Shown here one piece after another: positions 1-8,316 of a stretch of 64,000 bases of DNA; position 1 is the stretch's first letter, and the number at the start of each line of letters is the position of its first letter. The DNA lies in the NCBI GenBank assembly GCA_039819545.1, contig JBCBRS010000005.1, positions 124,001 through 188,000 on the forward strand, in the 5' to 3' direction. The notes beneath the pieces are model-generated. The model had not been told where the DNA came from. It saw only the letters and a program-made list of their open reading frames with translations, and did no database searches. The DNA comes from CALLPQ01 sp039819545 (GTDB lineage Bacteria; Pseudomonadota; Alphaproteobacteria; Caulobacterales; Parvularculaceae). Both the position numbers and the translations under genes were made by a program.

Positions 1-2
1 AT

Positions 3-530
3 CCCCGCTACTTCTTTACCGAAAACCGCTGGCGGTCGTTTAAGGATGCGCTCAAGGCTGACAAAGCCGCGCGAAAGAAAAAGAAAAAAGCTGCCGACCG
101 CTATGACTGGAAATTCGGCACCGTGGGGGCCGTTGCCCTCGACCGCGACGGCAATATTGCGGCGGGTACCTCCACTGGCGGCATGACCCTGAAACGCTGG
201 GGCCGGGTTGGTGATGCCCCGATCATTGGTGCGGGGACCTTTGCCGACAACAAATCCTGCGGCGTGTCGGCAACCGGTCATGGCGAGTATTTTATGCGCC
301 TGACCATCGCCCGCGATATCTGTGCCCAGGTGGAATATGCGGGCAAAAGTGTCGATGCCGCGGCCAATGATGTCATCCACACGCGCCTCACCGACCTTGG
401 CGGCGGGGGCGGTGTCATTGTGCTCGGGGCAACTGGAGAATACGCCCTTGTTTTTAACACAGCTGGCATGTTTCGTGGTGTGAGACAGGAAGATGGTGAT
501 CGGATGGTTGCAATCTACGGGGATCAATAA
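3..530 (+). CDS. Isoaspartyl peptidase / L-asparaginase, 3' part
   Basis: The gene enters from the left edge of the window, so only the C-terminal part (about 175 residues) is visible. It belongs to the Ntn-hydrolase plant-type asparaginase family, which hydrolyses isoaspartyl dipeptides and L-asparagine after self-cleavage into two subunits. The cleavage site is recognisable as FG-TVGAVALD, where the Thr at 120-122 would become the N-terminal nucleophile of the beta subunit. Downstream are the expected GTSTGG and GDAPIIGAGTFAD motifs and the GGGGGVIVLG turn. A Lys/Arg-rich linker just before the cleavage site is typical of the disordered end of the alpha subunit. The stop codon overlaps the next start by one base (TAATG), so the two genes are probably translationally coupled. 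Confidence 0.93.
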   Translation, partial: PRYFFTENRWRSFKDALKADKAARKKKKKAADRYDWKFGTVGAVALDRDGNIAAGTSTGGMTLKRWGRVGDAPIIGAGTFADNKSCGVSATGHGEYFMRLTIARDICAQVEYAGKSVDAAANDVIHTRLTDLGGGGGVIVLGATGEYALVFNTAGMFRGVRQEDGDRMVAIYGDQ

Positions 531-1024
531 TGGATTTTCGCCGTCTTTATCTTTCATCCGTAGGCGTCATAAACCGTAAAGTCTGGTGGCTCGGCCTGCT
601 GGGCATCATTGTGATTGGCTTTTTCGCCTCGATTTTCATCGGGCTTTTGATCGCGCTTGTGGGGTTGGGGACGTCACGGCTTGCACTGAATGCTGCTAAC
701 CTGGCTGTGTCGCTGGGTACGGCCTTTTTGTTTTATACATTGTCGGTCAAGCGTTTGCGCGAACGTGGCCGCACTTTGAACCTCGCGCTTGTTTTTAGTT
801 CTTTCATGGTGCTTACGCCGGTTCTCCAACTCTTCGGTATCACGGGCGGCATCGAGGAACAGGTGCTATTTGGTCAGCCCATTGAAATGTTTACACCGAA
901 TGGTTTTGGACAAGCGCTCGGGCTGGTCAATTTCGCGATTGGCTTGTGGGCGATGATTGAGCTTGGGATTATTCCGGCACGCCCCGACCATGCTAACGGC
1001 GTTAGCGCGCAAAAAGACGGATAA
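530..1024 (+). CDS. DUF805 family inner-membrane protein
   Basis: This 164-residue protein has about four hydrophobic segments (roughly residues 20-46, 55-75, 85-104 and 128-148) and the DUF805 layout, including the N-terminal LSSVGVINRKVWWLGLLG stretch that corresponds to the conserved GR-x-x-R-x-x-F/W opening of that family. The function of DUF805 proteins is not established. The start overlaps the asparaginase stop by one base. The last 23 bases overlap the 3' end of the opposing dioxygenase gene, so the two genes converge tail to tail. Confidence 0.75.
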   Translation: MDFRRLYLSSVGVINRKVWWLGLLGIIVIGFFASIFIGLLIALVGLGTSRLALNAANLAVSLGTAFLFYTLSVKRLRERGRTLNLALVFSSFMVLTPVLQLFGITGGIEEQVLFGQPIEMFTPNGFGQALGLVNFAIGLWAMIELGIIPARPDHANGVSAQKDG

Positions 1025-1658
1025 GCCGGTTGCGCGCATTGGTCAGTTTTAATCGTGCATCGGCGCTTTCAGGGCTTTCGAGGGCGGCGATGACCTGTTC
1101 CATTTCGAAAAGCGCCGCGCGTAAATCGGGCGATGCGATGCGACTTTTGATCCAGCCGACCGCCGCGATGCGCGAGCCCTCGGTAACCTCGCCAACGTGA
1201 TGAATGTGAGCGGCGCCATAGAGAACAAGGTGGCCTTTTTCCAGCTTGATCAGGTCCTCACTGCCGTCATTCTGGATAATTAGCGCACCGCCCCCATAGG
1301 TTTCCGGACCCTTAAGAAAGAGCGTAAAGGATAAATCCGTAAGCTGACCATCGATGAGTGGTGCATCCACATGCGCGCCATAGGCCATTCCGGGGTCAAA
1401 GCGATTGATCATGGGCCGGATAAGCCGGTCTGGCTGGGCATAGGCCTTTACCACGCGGTGGGCCAACACCGTTTTCTCGATCTTCTTCAGCGCGCCGCGC
1501 ACTGCAGGCTGCTGGTGATCAGCCTGCAGATTATATTTGACCTGCCGCGCCTGACCACCAGCGGTTTTCGCCCCGCTGATCCAGCACGCATCAGGGCGCA
1601 ATGCCTCGACAATAGCGTCGCATTCGGGTCCCGATAGCACATTGGCGATCTGGATCAT
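1002..1658 (-). CDS. piuC: Fe(II)/2-oxoglutarate PKHD-type hydroxylase (PiuC/YbiX family)
   Basis: This 218-residue 2-oxoglutarate/Fe(II) dioxygenase has metal ligands visible as H96-x-D98 (YGAHVDAPL) and a distal His near 153 (HIHHV), followed by an Arg about ten residues later (R163) that would bind 2-oxoglutarate. Members of this family are usually encoded beside TonB siderophore receptors and induced by iron starvation; the in vivo substrate is unknown. No receptor is adjacent here. A strong ribosome-binding site (AGGAGGT) sits at 1664-1670, and a perfect Fur-like palindrome lies 18-32 bases before the start codon, which fits iron-dependent repression. Confidence 0.88.
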   Translation of the reverse strand: MIQIANVLSGPECDAIVEALRPDACWISGAKTAGGQARQVKYNLQADHQQPAVRGALKKIEKTVLAHRVVKAYAQPDRLIRPMINRFDPGMAYGAHVDAPLIDGQLTDLSFTLFLKGPETYGGGALIIQNDGSEDLIKLEKGHLVLYGAAHIHHVGEVTEGSRIAAVGWIKSRIASPDLRAALFEMEQVIAALESPESADARLKLTNARNRLIRLFAR

Positions 1659-1675
1659 GACTTACCTCCTTTGAA

Positions 1676-1690
1676 TGCAAATCATTTGCA
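1676..1690. promoter_or_regulatory. Fur-family operator (7-1-7 palindrome)
   Basis: TGCAAATCATTTGCA is a perfect inverted repeat with 7-base arms around one central base. This matches the 7-1-7 geometry of Fur-family operators. It lies in the 112-bp gap between the divergent piuC-type gene and the Gly/Glu-rich lipoprotein gene, so it could control both. Which Fur-family member binds (Fur, Mur or Irr) cannot be decided from sequence. Confidence 0.7.
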
Positions 1691-1770
1691 AATCGACCGC
1701 TGCTCGTCTATTGCCAAGGCAATTCTAAATAGGATCACGTGTCTCACCCAAATCTGCCAAGGGGATTTCC

Positions 1771-2583
1771 ATGCGTCGATATACGTCTTTCACCAGCCTC
1801 TCAACGGCAACCGTTGGCTGTGCATTGTTGCTTGTCGCTTGCGGCGCCGAGGGTGAGGGCGAGGGGGAAGGCTTGGAAGGTACTAAAGCGGCACCCGGCA
1901 TCAGCGGTGAAGGTGCAACCGGCGAGGGGGCCGGAGAAGGGGAAGGCGAAGGGGCGAGCGGGACGGACCTTGCCAGCAATGATGGCGCTTATCTTCAGGC
2001 TCTGGGCGAGGTGCGCGGGCACGTGTTCGCCTGCATCACGCTCTATCGTCAGGGTGCAACCGAAATGGCCGCAACCCATGCGAAACATCCCGAAAGCGAG
2101 ATTTATCAAACGCTTGTCCCGGCCATTAAGGCGCGCAAACAGCCCGGCTTTGCCGACGGCCTCACTGCGTTGACCACTGCGCTTGAAGAAGGCGGTGACG
2201 TGGAAGGTACTTATGCACAGCTCCTTACCAATATTAAAAAACACCAGCCGGAGCTGAGCCTTGGTAAGACCATAATTGCGTTGTCGGGCCTCGTGCGCAC
2301 GGCGGCGGATGAGTTCAAACTTGGCGTCGACGGCACCGGTGCAATCGTAAATGCGCGTGAATATCAGGACGCTTACGGATTTTTGAATACGGCCAAAGCG
2401 ATCTTGACAGCGAAAACGCCAAATGGGTCTGCCGCACAATCAGCTAAGATCGATGCTTTGACGCAGCTGGATACGGCGCTGGCGCAATTTGGCGATCTGA
2501 CGGCGCAGACCAGCAACGGTGATGTGACCAAAATTTACGGGGCTGCCGCGCGGATGGAGATTACCGGGCTCGGCGTGAAATAG
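1771..2583 (+). CDS. Secreted Gly/Glu-rich lipoprotein, unknown function
   Basis: This 270-residue protein has a lipoprotein signal peptide with a lipobox ending at Cys24 (LLVAC). Next comes an acidic low-complexity linker of repeated GE pairs (about residues 26-68). The rest is an alpha-helical domain with an early His (GHVF) and a THAKHPESEIY motif whose His and Glu residues could bind metal. I do not recognise a named family. The HP-x-x-E-x-Y pattern resembles helical lipoproteins found near iron-uptake genes, but this is from memory. A ribosome-binding site (AAGGGGAT) precedes the ATG. The shared Fur-like palindrome upstream suggests regulation by metal together with the divergent piuC gene. 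Confidence 0.75.
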   Translation: MRRYTSFTSLSTATVGCALLLVACGAEGEGEGEGLEGTKAAPGISGEGATGEGAGEGEGEGASGTDLASNDGAYLQALGEVRGHVFACITLYRQGATEMAATHAKHPESEIYQTLVPAIKARKQPGFADGLTALTTALEEGGDVEGTYAQLLTNIKKHQPELSLGKTIIALSGLVRTAADEFKLGVDGTGAIVNAREYQDAYGFLNTAKAILTAKTPNGSAAQSAKIDALTQLDTALAQFGDLTAQTSNGDVTKIYGAAARMEITGLGVK

Positions 2584-2608
2584 CCGCCATCACGCCCGGA
2601 CCATACGC

Positions 2609-3307
2609 CTACAGCAACCGTAGCGCCTTGAAGCTTGCCTCCCGATCCTTCCCGATAACAAGATGATCATGGAGGCGAATGCCAAGCGCAAGGCCAGCAT
2701 CCTTGATCTGGTTGGTCATGTCGATATCGGCTTTTGACGGGGTCGGATCTCCCGACGGGTGGTTATGGACGAGGATCATGGCCGATGCGCCAAGTTCGAG
2801 CGCTCTTTTGACAACCTCGCGCGGATAAACTGGTGTGTGATCCACGGTGCCGCGTTGCTGAACTTCATCTGCAATCAGAATATTTTTACGGTCCAAAAAA
2901 AGGATACGGAAAAGCTCTGTCTTCTCGTCGGCCATGGCTGCGCGGCAATAAGATAACAGATCCTGCCACGAGGAAATGACGGGGCGGTTCATCACCCGGG
3001 CCTGGGTCAGTTTTACGGCGCTGGCATGGACAAGCTTCAGATCCAGCGCGACTTTTTCGGAAACAAACTTGAATTCGGTTAAACGTTCCGCAGGCGCTGC
3101 AATAACCTCTGCAAAACTGCCAAAGGCGTGAATCAGGTCTTTGGCAACGGGTTTCACATCGCGTTGCGGGATTGAGCGAAAGAGGAGAAGTTCGAGCAGT
3201 TCGTAATCCTGAACACCGTCAAGACCAGCACGGGCAAAACGCGCGCGAAGGCGTTCGCGGTGCCCCCGGCGATGGTCAACCGGCGTGACTGGTTTTGGCT
3301 CGCTCAT
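2609..3307 (-). CDS. radC: RadC family JAMM-domain protein
   Basis: This 232-residue protein has the usual RadC length and layout: an N-terminal helix-hairpin-helix-like region (about 25-100) and a C-terminal JAMM/MPN+ metalloprotease-like domain. The zinc ligands are visible as H181-N-H183 and D194 in the signature HNHPSGDPTPSKADID. The biochemical role of RadC is unsettled; the E. coli gene name was given for a radiation phenotype later traced to recG. It is the last gene of the minus-strand train that begins at imuA, 33 bases after map, and so may be co-transcribed with the SOS mutasome genes. Confidence 0.93.
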   Translation of the reverse strand: MSEPKPVTPVDHRRGHRERLRARFARAGLDGVQDYELLELLLFRSIPQRDVKPVAKDLIHAFGSFAEVIAAPAERLTEFKFVSEKVALDLKLVHASAVKLTQARVMNRPVISSWQDLLSYCRAAMADEKTELFRILFLDRKNILIADEVQQRGTVDHTPVYPREVVKRALELGASAMILVHNHPSGDPTPSKADIDMTNQIKDAGLALGIRLHDHLVIGKDREASFKALRLL

Positions 3308-3340
3308 AGGTGCGCTGATACTCCCCTCAGCGTCGTGCCC

Positions 3341-4192
3341 TCAGGCATAGGGCGGTTGATGATGTTCCAATGGAGAGGTGGTGAATATCTCGTAGCCAGT
3401 GTCGGTTACGCCTAAAGAGTGTTCGAATTGTGCCGTCAGGGATTTGTCGCGGGTGACCGCTGTCCAGTTGTCTTTGAGCAGTTTGACGTCCGGCTTGCCC
3501 TCATTGATCATGGGCTCAATGGTGAAGAACATACCCGGTTCCAAAACCGTATCGGGTGCGCGATGGCGGCCCGCAAATCGGTCTTTGACTTCGCCATAAT
3601 GGACAACATTCGGGGCATCGTGAAAAACGCGGCCAACACCGTGGCCACAAAAATCACGGACAACCGAAAAGCCGCTCGCTTCGGCGTGGGACTGGATCGC
3701 CGCACCGATATCATAAAGTGTATTGCCTGGTTTGACCTGTTCAATCCCGCGCCACAGACAATCAAACGTCACATCGCACAGGCGCTTGGCTTTTACCTTG
3801 GGCTCCCCAGCAAAAAACATCCGGCTGGTATCACCATGCCAACCATCCACGATGACCGTCACGTCGATATTGACGATATCGCAATTTTTGAGGGGCTTGG
3901 GCGAGGGGATGCCATGACAGATCACATGATTGATTGAGGTACAGATCGTATGACGATAGCCGCGATACCCGACACAGGCCGGCAAGGCCCCATGGTCCAG
4001 AACAAATTCCCGGGCAAGATCATCAAGCTGCTGGGTTGTGACACCGGGCTTTACGTGCGGGACCAGCATATCGAGACATTGAGCCGCGAGAGCGCCAGCC
4101 GCTCGCATTCCGGCAAACCCGTCAGCGCCATGCGTCTTGATGGTTGTGGTGCGGTCTAGCGCTTCATCGATAGCAAGGTCGGTATTACTCAT
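3341..4192 (-). CDS. map: Type I methionine aminopeptidase
   Basis: Removes the N-terminal methionine from nascent proteins in the cytoplasm. The 283-residue sequence carries the five dinuclear-metal ligands of the pita-bread fold: D110, D121, H184, E226 and E257, in NIDVTV, HGDTSRMF, GHGVGRVFHD, FTIEPM and FEHSLGVT. It lacks the zinc-finger extension of eukaryotic enzymes. It lies 47 bases downstream of sfsA and 33 bases upstream of radC in the same orientation, an order seen in other alphaproteobacteria. Confidence 0.96.
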   Translation of the reverse strand: MSNTDLAIDEALDRTTTIKTHGADGFAGMRAAGALAAQCLDMLVPHVKPGVTTQQLDDLAREFVLDHGALPACVGYRGYRHTICTSINHVICHGIPSPKPLKNCDIVNIDVTVIVDGWHGDTSRMFFAGEPKVKAKRLCDVTFDCLWRGIEQVKPGNTLYDIGAAIQSHAEASGFSVVRDFCGHGVGRVFHDAPNVVHYGEVKDRFAGRHRAPDTVLEPGMFFTIEPMINEGKPDVKLLKDNWTAVTRDKSLTAQFEHSLGVTDTGYEIFTTSPLEHHQPPYA

Positions 4193-4239
4193 AGGTTCCT
4201 CCGGGTACGGGATATTTTACCCGCCCATGGTGGCGTTCC

Positions 4240-4941
4240 TCAAAGGTCGAGGGACAGAGCTCGCCTCAGGGTCACACCGGTTATTGATACATCACAATCG
4301 TAACACAGAACGTCAACCCCGGCGGCCCGTGCCGCGGCCATAGCGTCGGCGTAGGTTGGGTCCAAATCTCGGGCGAGGGAAAAGGTCTCACAGTCCCCGC
4401 GTTGCACAATGTAAAGCATGACCGCGCGGTGCCCTTCGGCGACCATGGCACTGAGATCGCCCAGATGTTTGGCGCCCCGGCTGGTGACGCTGTCGGGAAA
4501 TTCGGCAAGGCCCGGTGTGCGCATCAGATGGACATTTTTGATTTCCACATAGCAGTCGGGTTTGCCCGGTCCGCTCAGCAGAATATCGATGCGGCTATCG
4601 GTACTGTATTTTACTTCCCGGCGTAGGGTTTCATAACCGGTTAGGTCTGGGATCAGGCCAGCCTCAATCGCCTCGGCACCGATCTTGTTGGGGTTGTTGG
4701 TGTTGATGGCAACGAGGGTGTCATCCACCTCAACCAGTTCCAGCGACCAGGGTAATTTGCGGGTCTTGCTGTCAGATTTTGAGAGCCAGGCGTGCGCGCC
4801 CGCCGGGGCAACACCCATCATTGAGCCAGGATTGGCGCAGTGGGCCGTGACGGGTGTGCCATCCTCCAGCGTCAGGTCGGCAAGGAAGCGTTTATAACGT
4901 TTGATCAGGGTCGCGCGGGTGAGCGGGGAGGGAAAATCCAT
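4240..4941 (-). CDS. sfsA: SfsA family DNA/RNA nuclease-like protein
   Basis: This 233-residue protein matches the full SfsA family, which combines an N-terminal OB-like domain with a C-terminal PD-(D/E)XK nuclease-like domain. Recognisable motifs are AHCANPGSM, the NTNNPNKIG-type segment, and SRIDILLSG ... CYVEIKNVHL, where Asp and the E-x-K pair are the expected active-site residues, followed by FPDSVTSRGAKHL. The name comes from effects on maltose metabolism in E. coli; nuclease activity is the likelier biochemical role. It sits 21 bases downstream of dnaE2. Confidence 0.93.
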   Translation of the reverse strand: MDFPSPLTRATLIKRYKRFLADLTLEDGTPVTAHCANPGSMMGVAPAGAHAWLSKSDSKTRKLPWSLELVEVDDTLVAINTNNPNKIGAEAIEAGLIPDLTGYETLRREVKYSTDSRIDILLSGPGKPDCYVEIKNVHLMRTPGLAEFPDSVTSRGAKHLGDLSAMVAEGHRAVMLYIVQRGDCETFSLARDLDPTYADAMAAARAAGVDVLCYDCDVSITGVTLRRALSLDL

Positions 4942-4962
4942 GGGCCGGTTTTAAGAGTAGGC

Positions 4963-7900
4963 CTAGTGAAAGTCACGGCTTTTGGGGATGACCCTTACAT
5001 TGCGCGGATGGGTGCGCAGGCTGGCGCCGCTGCGCCTGTCTTCGGGCACGGGGCGACGCACCTCGTCTGCGCGGGCCAGCATGGTCAGGAGCGGATCATC
5101 TTTGGGCAACTTGGCGAGGCGTTTGGCGACACCATCACCGCTGGCGGGTAGAGGCGCACGGCCATGGTCCGCATGGGCCAAAATATTGTCGAGGGATTTG
5201 CGCTGCACATCTTCACAAAGCAACCGCAGATCGTCGGTGCGGTCGATCAACTGGTCGGCAACAATATGGGTGATGGCATCGGCGCGCTGGACCCGGCCTT
5301 TGATCATCAAGATGCGTGCGCCCATCACCACCGGGCGATAAACCGCGCCAACCTTTGGCCAGACCACCAGATTGGCAACACCGGTTTCATCCTCAATGGT
5401 AATAAAGAAAACCCCTTTGGCCGAGCCCGGACGCTGGCGGATCAGGACGATCCCGGCGGTCATCAGCCGGGTGCCGTCGGGCGCGGCGCAGGCATCGCGC
5501 GTAGTCATGATCCGCATACGGTCATAATGACTACGCAGGAAGGTCATGGGGTGATCTTTCAGGGACAACCGCGTGGTCTGGTAATCCTGAATCACCTCTT
5601 CGGAGGCGGGCATAACCGGGAGCATGACCCGGTGATCACGGCCCTCATCGGCGGTTTCAGCCGCCGCAAACAAGGGCAGGGCCGGGGTGCTGGCCTCCCC
5701 GCGCACAGCCCACAAAGCCTCCCGCCGGTTGAGACCAAGAGAACCAAAGGCATCAGCGGCGGCCAGCAGCTCCAGCGATTTGCGCCCCAGACCGGTACGC
5801 TGGCGAATATCCGACAACACCTCATAACCGGCATCGCGTTGATCAATCAGGGTGTGCATGTCCTGTTCAGCAAGACCATCAATCTGACGCAGGCCTAGCC
5901 GGACGGCCCAGCCCCCATGATCGTCCGGTTCCAGAATATTATCCCAGTCTGACAGGTTTACATCGGGCGGGCGCACTGTCACAGCATGCTTGCGCGCATC
6001 GCCTACAATCTGTGCCGGTGCATAAAAGCCCATGGGCTGACTATTGAGAAGCGCAGCACAAAAAACCTCCGGGTGATGACATTTCAGCCAGCTTGACACA
6101 TAGACAAGAAGCGCAAAGCTCGCCGCATGGCTTTCGGGAAAGCCATATTCGCCAAAGCCTTTGACCTGATCAAAACAACGCTGGGCAAATTCAGCATCAT
6201 AGCCGCGCGCCACCATGCGCTCCACCATCATGCCCTCATAATTCAGGATCGTACCAACCTTGCGAAAGGTTGCCATGGCGCGGCGCAGACCGTTGGCTTC
6301 TTCCGGGGTGAATTTGGCCGCATCGATGGAAATCTGCATGGCCTGTTCCTGAAACAAGGGCACGCCAAGTGTGCGTTTGAGAATGCGCTCCAGTTCATCG
6401 GCGGGGCCATGGTTGGGACAAGGGCTGGGATAGGCAACCGGCTCCAGACCCTGACGCCGACGCAGATAGGGGTGTACCATATCCCCCTGAATAGGACCGG
6501 GACGGACGATCGCCACCTCAATCACCAGGTCGTAAAACTCCCGTGGGCGCAGACGGGGCAGCATATTCATCTGGGCACGGCTTTCCACTTGAAACACGCC
6601 CAGACTGTCCGCCGCGCACAGCATGTCATAGGTGGCGCTATCGCCCTGCGGTACGGTGGCAAGGTTCAGGTCCAGATTTTTGTGAAGCCGCAAAAGATCA
6701 AAACACTTGCGGATGCAGGTGAGCATGCCCAGCGCCAGTACATCAACCTTCATAATGCCAAGCGCGTTTATATCGTCCTTGTCCCATTCAATAAAGGTAC
6801 GCTCCGCCATGGCGGCATTGCCGATGGGCACAGTTTCGGTCAGCGCGCCTTGCGTCAGAACAAAGCCGCCCACATGCTGAGACAGGTGGCGGGGAAAGCC
6901 GATCAGTTGGCGCGTTAGCGTGATGGCCCGGCGCACCATGGGGTTGTTGGGATCAAGACCGGCTTTGCGGAGTTGATCACAATTTACATCAGAACCCCAA
7001 CTGCCCCAGACCGTTCCCGCCATGGCGGTGGCAATGTCTTCGGACAGACCAAGCGCCTTGCACACCTCCCGAATGGCTGAGCGCGGGCGGTAGGAGATCA
7101 CCGTTGCCGTCAGCGCCGCCCGGTGGCGGCCATAGCGTTCATAGACATACTGAATAACTTCCTCGCGCCGCTCATGCTCAAAATCCACATCAATATCGGG
7201 TGGCTCACGGCGTTCCTTGGACAAGAAGCGTTCAAACAACAAGTTTGTCTGACTGGGGTCCACACTGGTGATACCAAGGCAGAAACAGACCGCCGAATTG
7301 GCCGCCGACCCCCGCCCCTGGCACAGGATGCCTTGTCCGCGAGCCCAGGCGACCACGTCATAAACGGTGAGGAAATAGGGCGCGTATTCAAGCCCTTCGA
7401 TCAGTGCCAGTTCCTTGTGTAGGGCGGCAGTGATTTTTTCTGGTACCCCATCAGGGTAACGCCAGTGCGCGCCCTCAAAGGTTAGTGCTTCTAGATGCGC
7501 CTGCGGGGTTTTGCCGGGCGGTACCGGTTCGTCAGGATACTGATAGGAAAGTTCATCAAGAGAAAATGTGCACGCCTGTGCGATTTCCACAGTACGATGG
7601 AGCGCTGCCTCATATCCCGCAAAAAGCCGGGCCATTTCCGCCGGGGCCTTCAGGTGCCGCTCGGCATGGGCCTCCAGACGAAAGCCCGCCGTCTGGATAG
7701 TGTACCCCTCCCGGATACAGGTGAGCACATCTTGCAAGGGGCGTCGTTCAGGCGCGTGATAAAGCACATCATTATGGGCAATAAGCGATAGGCCAAGCCG
7801 TGTCGCCAGCGCCGCCATACGCGCCAGATGCTCCCGATTTTGACCGCAAAAACCGGCCCGCATGCCCAAAAACAAAGGTGACGACAGATGGCGCGCCAGA

Positions 7901-8316
7901 TGCTGTGCCGTCTTGATAAACGCCTCATCGGGCTTATCAGGGGGGATCAGGATAAAATAGTGATCGGTAAGCTGATCAATAATCTCATCCATACGGATAT
8001 GGCATTCGCCTTTTGGTGCGGCACATTTGCCCGCCGACAAGAGCCGCGACAAGGCCCCATAGGCCGCCCGGTCGCGCGGATAACAGATTAGGTCCGGCCC
8101 ATCGAGAGGGACGAGCCGCGCACCCACTAGCAGTCTGACCCCGTGCTCCTTTGCGGCCACATGGGCGCGCACCACCCCGGCCAGGGTGTTCACATCGGCG
8201 ATACCAACCGCGTACACCCCCAGCTCTGCCGCGCGTACCATCACCTCCTCCGCGTGGGAGCCGCCGCGTAAAAAAGAAAAATTGGTTGCGGTGACAAGTT
8301 CAGCATAAGCGGTCAT
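4963..8316 (-). CDS. dnaE2: Error-prone DNA polymerase III alpha subunit DnaE2
   Basis: Mutasome polymerase that performs SOS-induced mutagenic translesion synthesis together with ImuA and ImuB. The 1117 residues have the order N-terminal PHP domain (from TNFSFLRGGSHAEE), C-family palm with catalytic aspartates in PPDIDVDFEHERREEVIQY, helix-hairpin-helix region and a C-terminal OB fold (LMTAGIVLIRQRPGS). The length and PHP opening identify it as DnaE2 rather than replicative DnaE1, which is larger. Its ATG overlaps the imuB stop by four bases (ATGA), so the two are translationally coupled. It is controlled from the LexA-box promoter upstream of imuA. Confidence 0.97.
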   Translation of the reverse strand: MTAYAELVTATNFSFLRGGSHAEEVMVRAAELGVYAVGIADVNTLAGVVRAHVAAKEHGVRLLVGARLVPLDGPDLICYPRDRAAYGALSRLLSAGKCAAPKGECHIRMDEIIDQLTDHYFILIPPDKPDEAFIKTAQHLARHLSSPLFLGMRAGFCGQNREHLARMAALATRLGLSLIAHNDVLYHAPERRPLQDVLTCIREGYTIQTAGFRLEAHAERHLKAPAEMARLFAGYEAALHRTVEIAQACTFSLDELSYQYPDEPVPPGKTPQAHLEALTFEGAHWRYPDGVPEKITAALHKELALIEGLEYAPYFLTVYDVVAWARGQGILCQGRGSAANSAVCFCLGITSVDPSQTNLLFERFLSKERREPPDIDVDFEHERREEVIQYVYERYGRHRAALTATVISYRPRSAIREVCKALGLSEDIATAMAGTVWGSWGSDVNCDQLRKAGLDPNNPMVRRAITLTRQLIGFPRHLSQHVGGFVLTQGALTETVPIGNAAMAERTFIEWDKDDINALGIMKVDVLALGMLTCIRKCFDLLRLHKNLDLNLATVPQGDSATYDMLCAADSLGVFQVESRAQMNMLPRLRPREFYDLVIEVAIVRPGPIQGDMVHPYLRRRQGLEPVAYPSPCPNHGPADELERILKRTLGVPLFQEQAMQISIDAAKFTPEEANGLRRAMATFRKVGTILNYEGMMVERMVARGYDAEFAQRCFDQVKGFGEYGFPESHAASFALLVYVSSWLKCHHPEVFCAALLNSQPMGFYAPAQIVGDARKHAVTVRPPDVNLSDWDNILEPDDHGGWAVRLGLRQIDGLAEQDMHTLIDQRDAGYEVLSDIRQRTGLGRKSLELLAAADAFGSLGLNRREALWAVRGEASTPALPLFAAAETADEGRDHRVMLPVMPASEEVIQDYQTTRLSLKDHPMTFLRSHYDRMRIMTTRDACAAPDGTRLMTAGIVLIRQRPGSAKGVFFITIEDETGVANLVVWPKVGAVYRPVVMGARILMIKGRVQRADAITHIVADQLIDRTDDLRLLCEDVQRKSLDNILAHADHGRAPLPASGDGVAKRLAKLPKDDPLLTMLARADEVRRPVPEDRRSGASLRTHPRNVRVIPKSRDFH

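Noticed and set aside
6127..6918. Plus-strand ORF of 263 codons inside dnaE2
   Set aside because: It is antisense to conserved DnaE2 palm sequence; long antisense frames are expected in GC-rich coding DNA.
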